From positions 62,001-126,000 of the forward strand of contig NZ_SBIT01000016.1 of assembly GCF_004765785.1 (NCBI RefSeq): DNA of 64,000 bases, read 5' to 3'. The number at the start of each line of letters is the position of its first letter. Within the stretch, counting starts at the first letter, position 1. The translations under genes and the position numbers were made by a program. The DNA comes from Halorussus ruber. Lineage in GTDB: Archaea > Halobacteriota > Halobacteria > Halobacteriales > Haladaptataceae. The notes below the pieces were generated by a model. It had not been told where the DNA came from and ran no database searches. It worked only from the letters and a program-made list of their open reading frames with translations. This document shows, one piece after another, positions 35,293 through 42,259 of the stretch.

Positions 35293-37281
35293 TTAGTGTT
35301 GCTCGCCGTCCACGACGCGGCGGTCCGGACCGTCCAACACGGCGTCCAACACCTTCTGCTGAGCCTTCCGGAGGTGGTTGTGAAGCGTCGGCGAGGAGAC
35401 CCCCATCGAGGCCGCCAACTCCTCGGCGGTGCTGCCGCGGGGCCACTCGAAGTAGCCCGCGAGGTAGGCCGCCCGGAGGACGGACTGCTGGCGCTCGGTG
35501 ATGCGGTCGTGGACGGTCTGGCGGACGTTGGCGGCGCTCTGGACGGGTTCCTCGACCTCGCGTTTCGAGCGCAGGTTCGTCTTCGGGAAGGCCTCCTCGA
35601 GTGCTTCCACGACGCGGCGAACGTCCACGTGCCGGGAGAAGACCCCCGACACGTCGGCGACGCCGCCTTCGACCGAGAGGTCGCGGACGGTCCCGCCGCG
35701 CTCGACCAGCATCGGGGCGATAGACTCCCCCGAGACGGCGAACTCGAGGAGCGCGCCCTCGCCGTAGTCGCGGATGAGCCGGGCCTCGTCCACGGCGTCC
35801 GACGCTCCGACGCGTTCGAGAACGTCGCCGACCGCGGCCCCGCTCGCGGTGACGAAGTACAGCAGGGAGTGGTCCTCGACCGGGACGACGCCTTCGAGTT
35901 CGAACTCGCAGCCGAGGTCTGCCGAGGCGGCCACGAGGAACACCCCGCGGTCGGTGGTCCGGAAGGAGAGTTCGACCCCGGTGTCGGCCAGAAGCAGTTG
36001 CTTTCGCGCGATGGCGGTCAGGGTCCTCCCGACTCGCCGCCCGGCGTCCGACAGCAGGGTCCGGTCGGCCGACGAAAACGTTTCGTGGGCGACCACCAGC
36101 AGGCCGTGGACGGTCTCGCTCGACCGGAGCGGCGTGACCGCCAGCGAGCAGTCGGAGAGTTCTCCGGCGGTCGATGGCCCCGACGACGCCGACGGCGCGC
36201 TATCGGGCGACGCCGCCACGATTCTCACGTCGGGCGCTCGGTCGTCGGACTCGTCGGCGATGCCGTCGCCGTCCAGCACGCCCGCCGCGTCGAGGGCCTT
36301 CTCGGGGACGGCTTCGTCCCCTTCGAGGAGCGTTTCAGAGTCGCCGGACGCGGCGCTGGTCCGGGTTTCGCCGCGCTGGTCGCAGATCCAGACCGCCCGG
36401 TAGGTGTCCGCGAGTCGGTCGCAGGCGGCTTGTTCGGCGTCCTCGCTCGTGGAGGCGTCGGCGAGGGCTTGGCCGAGTTCGCTCGCGGCGGCGAGGAGAC
36501 CCCGGTTCCCTCCCTCGCGGTGCGAATCGGCGCGGGTTCGCTGGCGGGCGGTCCCCGGATACTCCGCCGGTGGGCGAGCGCGGTCCGCCGGTGGGCGAGC
36601 GCGGTCCGCCGGTGGGCGAGCGTTGCCCGCTACCGGTCGAGTGTGGCCCGCCGGGGGACGCCCTCGACCGGCCGGAGGAGGCCCGCGGCCCGCCGAGTCG
36701 GCGAAGGCGTCCACGACCTCCGCCGTGGTGGGTTCGGTGAGGTACGGCGCGAGGCTCTGGAGGCTCCGCCACCCGCCGACGCGCTGGACGATTCGGGGCG
36801 GGACGCCCTCCTCGGCGAGGAGTCGCCACGCGAAGTGCTGGCGCAGGTCCCGGCAGGTCACCCCCTGCAAGTCGTCGGTCCGGTCGGCCACCTCCGAGAC
36901 GAGCATCTGGACGCGCCGAGCGGACACGTCCACGAGGAGTTCGCGGCGGCCCACGTCGTTGACGTTGGCGAACTTCCGGAGGTCGTGGGCGACCGTCGAG
37001 GGGACGTAGGCCTCGCGGGAATCGGCGTCGTCGCCGACGCCCTCGACCGCGTCGTCGCCACCGTCGCTCTCGCGCACCGCGAGGAGGTAGTGAGTCTCGC
37101 CGCCGCGCTGGCGCTCGCGGAGGTCTCCGGGGCGAATCCGGGTTATTTCCGACGCTCGGAGGCCGACGCGCCCGGCCAGCGCCACCACGAGGTCCTCGCG
37201 GTAGGTTTCGGTCCGCCGCCGGAGGCGCTCGAACTCGGCGGTCGTGAGATACTCGTCTCGCTGGCGTGCCTCGCCACCCAT
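35293..37281 (-). CDS. Bat-type (bacterio-opsin activator) regulator with integrase-like N-terminus
   Basis: A 662-residue multidomain regulator. Residues 1-185 resemble a tyrosine recombinase catalytic domain (RASEITRIRPGDL with an Arg, CRDLRQHFAWRLLAEEGVPPRIVQRVGGW with Arg and Trp, and a Tyr in APYL); the first His of the H-x-x-R box is missing, so it is likely a DNA-binding relic. A low-complexity linker with RPPADRA repeats, a GAF-type domain (about 255-430) and a bacterioopsin-activator region follow. The end (TERQQSVLRAAYLAGYFEWPRGSTAEELAASMGVSSPTLHNHLRKA in part) is an HTH_10 domain. It lies between two acetyl-CoA synthetase genes and probably controls them. Confidence 0.82.
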   Translation of the reverse strand: MGGEARQRDEYLTTAEFERLRRRTETYREDLVVALAGRVGLRASEITRIRPGDLRERQRGGETHYLLAVRESDGGDDAVEGVGDDADSREAYVPSTVAHDLRKFANVNDVGRRELLVDVSARRVQMLVSEVADRTDDLQGVTCRDLRQHFAWRLLAEEGVPPRIVQRVGGWRSLQSLAPYLTEPTTAEVVDAFADSAGRGPPPAGRGRPPAGHTRPVAGNARPPADRARPPADRARPPAEYPGTARQRTRADSHREGGNRGLLAAASELGQALADASTSEDAEQAACDRLADTYRAVWICDQRGETRTSAASGDSETLLEGDEAVPEKALDAAGVLDGDGIADESDDRAPDVRIVAASPDSAPSASSGPSTAGELSDCSLAVTPLRSSETVHGLLVVAHETFSSADRTLLSDAGRRVGRTLTAIARKQLLLADTGVELSFRTTDRGVFLVAASADLGCEFELEGVVPVEDHSLLYFVTASGAAVGDVLERVGASDAVDEARLIRDYGEGALLEFAVSGESIAPMLVERGGTVRDLSVEGGVADVSGVFSRHVDVRRVVEALEEAFPKTNLRSKREVEEPVQSAANVRQTVHDRITERQQSVLRAAYLAGYFEWPRGSTAEELAASMGVSSPTLHNHLRKAQQKVLDAVLDGPDRRVVDGEQH
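36564..36626 (-). repeat. three tandem 21-bp units in the Bat-type gene linker
   Basis: Two exact copies and one nearly exact copy of a 21-bp unit encode the RPPADRA-type repeats between the integrase-like and GAF domains. The repeat keeps the reading frame. Confidence 0.8.
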
Positions 37282-37511
37282 TTCGTTTCGCGTTCTTTCG
37301 AGAAGCCGAATAAAACTTCCGTAACGATGGTTGACGTTTTGAGTGTGGAGGTGGTTGTCGTGGCGGATTGCTATGCGCTGGAGTCTGGTCGAGGGCGACA
37401 GTCGCAGGGATGAACGTTTCTTGAAGCCCCCACCCGCGACCGGGCGGCCCCTTCATCCCACCCACGGTGGATTGGTCGGCCGGTCGTCGCTCGGTGGACT
37501 GTTCCACCTCG

Positions 37512-37662
37512 GCGCGTGCGGGCGTGACGGCCACGCCGTCACGCCTCGCGCGCGAGGGACGAGGACCGCAGGGAGCAGCGCGACCGAGGACCGCAGGAGG
37601 TTGGGGAGGACGAGGTTGCGGTGCGGTTGCGGGAGACCCCTAGGCTCGAGCCTGAAGCTAGC
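37512..37662 (-). repeat. intergenic hairpin-ending repeat, copy B
   Basis: Reversed relative to copies A and C. Read on the minus strand it starts at GCTAGCTTCAGGCT (37662 downward), continues with CCTCGTCCTCCCCAACCTCC and CTGCGGTCCTCGTCCCTCGC, and ends with an 11-bp perfect hairpin at 37521-37545 (GGCGTGACGGC, loop CAC, GCCGTCACGCC) and CGCACGCGCC. It fills much of the 37282-37838 gap. The rest of this gap (37282-37500, and AT-richer DNA 37665-37838) shows no gene. Confidence 0.75.
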
Positions 37663-37838
37663 TCTGCTCGACTTCTCTCGTTTCTCTGCCCACCGAACAA
37701 ATACCGACCCACAAACGTATTTATTAAAGAATTGTATATAGATGCTAAAGCAATGGAAATATTTCCTGTCGATACAAAGTCGGTCTCCCGCTCACTCGAT
37801 TTCACATCCTCACAAAGTCACGAAGCTTCTCGTAAAAT

Positions 37839-39809
37839 CTACCGGTCCAGAAGCGATTCGAGTTCGCCGACGACTTCGGGATTCCGGAGCGCGCTGGTGT
37901 CGCCGAGGTCCTCGCCGTTGGCGATAGCGGCGAGGTAGCGCCGGACGACCTTGCCCGAGCGGGTCTTGGGGAGCGAGGGCGCGAACGTCACCACGTCCGG
38001 GGAGGCGACTCGGCCGATGGCCTCCTCGACTGCCGCCCCGACGCGCTCGCGGAGCGCGTCGTCGCCCGCGACGTTCGACTCGGGGCTGACGAAGGCGTGA
38101 ATCTCCGGGTCGGCCAGCGCCTCCTCGTCGTCGCCGACGACGACCGCGGCCTCGGCAACCCCATCGACGCCGACGATTGCGCTCTCGATTTCCGTGGTGC
38201 TGAGCCGCCGGTCCGAGACCTTCAGCACGTCGTCGGCCCGCCCGAGGAGGTGGAGGTAGCCCTCCTCGTCGCGGACCGCGTTGTCGCCCGTGGCGTACTG
38301 CCACTCGCCGTCTATCCTGCGAGTCCGGCGCGCGCCCCAGTCGGTGCCCTCGCAGAGCGACCGGGCCATCCCCGGCCACGGGCGCGTCACGACGAGTTGG
38401 CCCGACTCGCCCTCCTCGACGCGGTGGCCCGTCTCGTCCACGACCGCGGTCTCGATGCCGGGGAGGCTCTTGCCCACCGCGCCGGGGCGCATCCGGTCCG
38501 CGCCGGGGAGCGTCGAGAGGACCATCCCGCCGGTCTCGGTCTGCCACCACGTGTCCACGATGGGGCACTCGCCGTCGCCGACGTGGTCGCGGTACCAGTG
38601 CCACGCCGTCGCGTCGATGGGTTCGCCGACAGTGCCCAACAAGCGCAGGGAAGACAAGTCGTGGCTCTCGGGATGCTGTTCGCCCCACTTCATGAACGCC
38701 CGGATGGAGGTCGGCGCGGTGTAGAACACGTCCACCCCGTTGCGCTCGATGATTTCCCAGACGCGGTCGGTCTCGGGGCTGTCGGAGGTGCCCTCGTAGA
38801 GGACCGTGTTCGCGCCGAGGGCGAGGGGGCCATAGACCGCGTAGGAGTGGCCGGTAATCCACCCCACGTCGGCCGAACACCAGTGGGTGTCGTCCGGCCC
38901 CAAGTCGAGGACCGCGTGGCTGGTCCACGCGACATGGGTCAGATACCCGCCGGTCGTGTGGCGGACCAGCGTGGGTTCGCCGGTCGTGCCGGAGGTGTAG
39001 ATGAAAAACAGCAGGTCGTCGGTCTCCCGCGAGACGGGTTCGACTTCCGCGCCCTCGTTGGCCGCCACCAAATCGGCGTAGGCGTAGTGGTCGCCCACCG
39101 ACCGGTCGTCGTCCAGTCGGTTCACGACGACTTGCTCGACTTCGTGGTCGGCCGAGACGCAGGCGTTGTCGGCCCGGCGCTTCAGGTCGAGGGCGGCCCC
39201 GCGCCGGTAGTAGCCGTCGCAGGTCACCAGATACTGCGAGTCCGCACCCTCCAGACGAGTCGCCAGCGCGTCCGCCGAGAATCCGGCGAAGACGACCGAG
39301 TGGGGCGCGCCGATGCGAGCGCAGGCCAGCATGGCGACCGGCAGCTCGGGAATCATCGGCAGGTAGAGGGTGACCACGTCGTCCTCCTCGACGCCCAACT
39401 CCCGCAGGGCCGCGGCGAAGGCGTTGACCTCCTCGGCGAGTTCCCGATAGCTGTAGGTCCGCGTCTCGCCGAGTTTCCCCTCCCACGTCACGGCCGTCTC
39501 CTCGCCCCGGCCCTCCTCGACGTGGCGGTCCACGCAGTTGTACGAGGCGTTGAGTCGCCCGCCGGGGAACCAGCGCGTCGTTCTTTCGTCGTCCGCGTCG
39601 TTCGCATCGTCCGCGTCGTTCTCGTCGCCCTCGTCCAGCACCGCGTCGAACCGGCGGTCCCAGTCCAGCAGGTCCGCGGGCCGCTTCCAGCACTCGGGCC
39701 ACCCCGCCTCGCGGAGGGCATCGCGGTCCGCCGCCGTGACGTTCGCTCGCTCGACGAACGACTCGGGCGGGGACACCCACTCGCGCTCGTCCGGACTCCT
39801 GTCGGCCAT
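37839..39809 (-). CDS. acetyl-CoA synthetase homologue with altered nucleotide loop
   Basis: A 656-residue paralogue of the acs product at 33141-35132. It keeps WITGHSY, WWQTETGG, the hinge LLGRADDVLKVSDRRLST and the catalytic Lys in PKTRSGKVVRR. The phosphate-binding loop is changed from TSGTTGxPKG to TSGTTGEPTLV, losing the conserved Lys, and an acidic insert (DENDADDANDADDE) lies near residue 65. It may use another acid, work slowly or be regulatory. ATG 39809. It lies between the Bat-type gene and orc1 on the same strand. The gap to orc1 is 87 bases. Confidence 0.88.
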   Translation of the reverse strand: MADRSPDEREWVSPPESFVERANVTAADRDALREAGWPECWKRPADLLDWDRRFDAVLDEGDENDADDANDADDERTTRWFPGGRLNASYNCVDRHVEEGRGEETAVTWEGKLGETRTYSYRELAEEVNAFAAALRELGVEEDDVVTLYLPMIPELPVAMLACARIGAPHSVVFAGFSADALATRLEGADSQYLVTCDGYYRRGAALDLKRRADNACVSADHEVEQVVVNRLDDDRSVGDHYAYADLVAANEGAEVEPVSRETDDLLFFIYTSGTTGEPTLVRHTTGGYLTHVAWTSHAVLDLGPDDTHWCSADVGWITGHSYAVYGPLALGANTVLYEGTSDSPETDRVWEIIERNGVDVFYTAPTSIRAFMKWGEQHPESHDLSSLRLLGTVGEPIDATAWHWYRDHVGDGECPIVDTWWQTETGGMVLSTLPGADRMRPGAVGKSLPGIETAVVDETGHRVEEGESGQLVVTRPWPGMARSLCEGTDWGARRTRRIDGEWQYATGDNAVRDEEGYLHLLGRADDVLKVSDRRLSTTEIESAIVGVDGVAEAAVVVGDDEEALADPEIHAFVSPESNVAGDDALRERVGAAVEEAIGRVASPDVVTFAPSLPKTRSGKVVRRYLAAIANGEDLGDTSALRNPEVVGELESLLDR

Positions 39810-39896
39810 TCGTTTCAGGTTTCGCGTAAATAGGGAAAAATCGTTCGCCTTTTGGCGGTTGGCCCGGCGAGGAAATATCTCGCTCGGCGGAGAAAA

Positions 39897-41570
39897 TTAC
39901 TCGTCGCTCGCCAACTGCGCCCGGACGACCGCCGTGACCTCGTCCTCCGAGAGGTCGCCCAGACGCGAGTCTTCGCCGAGCGTCGCCATGATGGTCGCGG
40001 GTTGCTCGTTGAAGGTGAACTCGATGAACATCCCCGAGGAGGGGCCGTGGCTCTTGCGCTCGGACTCCACGATGGAGTACGTCGTCAGCTCCTTCATCTT
40101 GTTGACGTAGGTCTCCTGGTGGTACTGGTCGGTGTCGAGCGCGTCGGTCAGGAACCGGTAGACCTGATAGCCAGTCGTACTCCGGGCCGAACTGCTTCCG
40201 CTCTGGCTCGCCACCGCGGCGGTCGCGTACAGACAGAGCTTCTTCTGGGTGCTGATGCCCCGAGTGACCTCCAGCACGCGATTGCGCTCGACTTTGTCCT
40301 GTGCCTTCCGGACGTGGTCCTCGCTGACTCGGTCGGCACCCTCGCGCTCGGCGAGGTCGCCCGCGACTCGCATCAGGTCGATGGCCTTCCGGGCGTCGCC
40401 GTGGGTCTGGGCCGCGAACGCCGCGGCGAGGGGAATCACGTCGTCCTCCAGCACGTCGTCGTAGAAGGCGTCTTCACGATGGCGGAGGATGGCGCGCAAC
40501 TGGTTGGCGTCGTAGTCGTCGAAGTGAACGTCCTCGGGCGTGAACGAACTCAGCGCCCGGCTCCCCACCGATTCGAGCATCTTCGTGTCGTTCGTGATGG
40601 CCGCGATGGAGACCCGCGCCGTGATGTCGTTGCTCGACCCGGCCCGCGAGAGCTGATAGAGCAGGCGCGAGAAGGCGGGTTGGTCCTTGTCGCGGCGACC
40701 CACCAGCATGTCCAACTCGTCCAGCACGAACACGACCGTCTCGTAGTTCTCGTTGACCAGTCGGTAGAGTTCGCGCCACTTCTCCTTGGTCGAGACGCCG
40801 TGCTGGGGCACTTCCACCGGGACACCGGCTTGGTCGGCGACTTTTCTGGCGAGTTCGTAGACCGCCGACCCGAGGGTCCCGATGTCCTGACAGTTCATCT
40901 CGATGACGCCGAACCGAATCCCCCGGTTGTCGCAGAGCCGACCGATGTTCTCGCAGACCGCGTTGATGATGAGCGACTTGCCCGTCCCCGACGGGCCGTA
41001 GAGAAAGAGGTTCGGCGGCCGGTTGTCGCCGATGGCGACCCGGAGCATCTTTGTGACTTGGGTCAACTGCTCGTCCCGACCGACGATTCGCTCCTCCTCG
41101 ACCACCTCGTTGGGGTTCAGCAGCGACCGATTTCGGATGAGCGACTTCTGCTCGTCGAACTCCAACAGCATCTCCTCTATCGACTTCGACTCGGGTGCGG
41201 ACTCGTCGGCGGAATCGGACTCGTCCCCGGTTCGAGACCGGCCTTCGACCTCGGTTTCGAGGACGTTCGATTCGGTCCTGCGAACGTCCGGGTCGAGGTC
41301 GGGAGAGTCGAGGTCGGGTCCGTCAGATTCAGTCCCGCGAGCGTCAGATAGCGGTTCAATCTCCGCCTCGGTTCCGCGAGCGCTTGGGTCCGGGTCTGAG
41401 TCCGTGTCCGGATTTGTGTCCGAGTCCGAGTTCGTGTCCGTGCCCGAATTCGTACTTGAGTCCGAGTTCGTGCCCGAGTCCGGCGCGTCCGTCGAGAGAG
41501 AGTCCACCTCCGATTTCCGCAGTACAGCGTCCCCGTCGTCGTCGTTTCCAACTGGGGCGTCGGAATCCAT
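39897..41570 (-). CDS. orc1: Orc1/Cdc6 replication initiator beside its origin
   Basis: A 557-residue initiator. The first about 130 residues are a disordered Asp/Ser/Thr-rich extension (DSGTNSDSSTNSGTDT and similar), unusual in length. The AAA+ part has Walker A LYGPSGTGKS, Walker B VVFVLDELDML and sensor 1 SIAAITND, with GDARKAIDLMRVAGD as sensor 2 region. A winged-helix domain (TTGYQVYRFLTDAL...) binds origin recognition boxes. The gene is transcribed away from an adjacent intergenic region with five such boxes, the normal orc1-oriC arrangement. It is probably the initiator for this origin. Confidence 0.94.
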   Translation of the reverse strand: MDSDAPVGNDDDGDAVLRKSEVDSLSTDAPDSGTNSDSSTNSGTDTNSDSDTNPDTDSDPDPSARGTEAEIEPLSDARGTESDGPDLDSPDLDPDVRRTESNVLETEVEGRSRTGDESDSADESAPESKSIEEMLLEFDEQKSLIRNRSLLNPNEVVEEERIVGRDEQLTQVTKMLRVAIGDNRPPNLFLYGPSGTGKSLIINAVCENIGRLCDNRGIRFGVIEMNCQDIGTLGSAVYELARKVADQAGVPVEVPQHGVSTKEKWRELYRLVNENYETVVFVLDELDMLVGRRDKDQPAFSRLLYQLSRAGSSNDITARVSIAAITNDTKMLESVGSRALSSFTPEDVHFDDYDANQLRAILRHREDAFYDDVLEDDVIPLAAAFAAQTHGDARKAIDLMRVAGDLAEREGADRVSEDHVRKAQDKVERNRVLEVTRGISTQKKLCLYATAAVASQSGSSSARSTTGYQVYRFLTDALDTDQYHQETYVNKMKELTTYSIVESERKSHGPSSGMFIEFTFNEQPATIMATLGEDSRLGDLSEDEVTAVVRAQLASDE

Positions 41571-41743
41571 GCTTCGGGGGTCTCGTTCCTTCCATTAAAC
41601 GTTGCCGTTATCGATGTGTGTTCGCTGGGTACACCTCGGGACGGGATTGGATTCCGGAAACTCGAAATCGAGAGCGGGGTTTCTCTCGGAGGTCCGACGA
41701 AGTGTCCGGGCAGTCGTCGTTTCGAGTAAAGGTTCGGTCAGAG

Positions 41744-41769
41744 ACACCTCTATCGAAGTGTTCGGGGGG
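41744..41769 (+). repeat. origin recognition box 1, with G-run
   Basis: ACACCTCTATCGAAGTGTTC followed by GGGGGG. It is the only box with a six-G tail and the one nearest orc1; probably the strongest initiator site. Confidence 0.8.
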
Positions 41770-41929
41770 ATTTGGTGGGTGGGGGTGGCCCCACCCATCC
41801 CGGCGAGAGTGCTGGCGAGTGTCAACAGAGAGGACGGATAATCCGCAGTAGAGGACCTATCGTGGCTATTCTTTGGAATTTCGCTCGACTAGTCGGAATC
41901 CTCGACTTCTCCCGAAAAGGACTCCCACT

Positions 41930-41949
41930 CACCTCTATCGAAGTGTTCG
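41930..41949 (+). repeat. origin recognition box 2
   Basis: CACCTCTATCGAAGTGTTCG, same orientation as box 1, without the long G-run. Confidence 0.8.
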
Positions 41950-42063
41950 ATGTGTTCGCTCCGTATCTTTCTACACGAGGAGAAATCAACAAAAGACGGA
42001 CAGAACGAGTCAAAACCAGTCGATTCCGCGTCGAGGACTCTCTCCCCACCCACCCTTACCAAC

Positions 42064-42084
42064 GAAACACATCGATAGAGGTGT
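42064..42084 (-). repeat. origin recognition box 3
   Basis: Inverted relative to boxes 1 and 2; the minus strand reads ACACCTCTATCGATGTGTTT, one base different from the others in the core. Confidence 0.78.
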
Positions 42085-42109
42085 CTCCGTGTGTGTCTCC
42101 CCAGTAACT

Positions 42110-42128
42110 AACACTTCGATAGAGGTGT
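42110..42128 (-). repeat. origin recognition box 4
   Basis: Inverted; the minus strand reads ACACCTCTATCGAAGTGTT. It lies 46 bases from box 3. Confidence 0.8.
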
Positions 42129-42171
42129 CTCGTCTGAAGGACAATTCTTCCACCCTTCCCAACCTCCCGGC

Positions 42172-42192
42172 GAAACACTTCGATAGAGGTGT
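42172..42192 (-). repeat. origin recognition box 5
   Basis: Inverted; the minus strand reads ACACCTCTATCGAAGTGTTT. It is the outermost box on the mutS side, about 70 bases from the mutS stop. Confidence 0.8.
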
Positions 42193-42259
42193 GGGAAGAC
42201 GTTTCAGACCCCGTCGTTTTTCGAGACAGACCCCATCGTCTTTCAACTGTCGCCGTCTT

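Larger units (their letters stand above)
41571..42259. other. chromosomal replication origin (oriC) between orc1 and mutS
   Basis: This 689-bp non-coding region holds five copies of a 17-20 bp element with core CTCTATCGAAGTGTT. Two near orc1 (41744, 41930) point one way and three near mutS (42064, 42110, 42172) point the other way. The first box is followed by a run of six G, as in euryarchaeal origin recognition boxes. The DNA between the groups (about 41950-42060) is AT-richer and could be the unwinding element. Opposed groups of boxes next to an orc1/cdc6 gene are the standard haloarchaeal origin design. ORFs in here merely read through the repeats. Confidence 0.88.
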
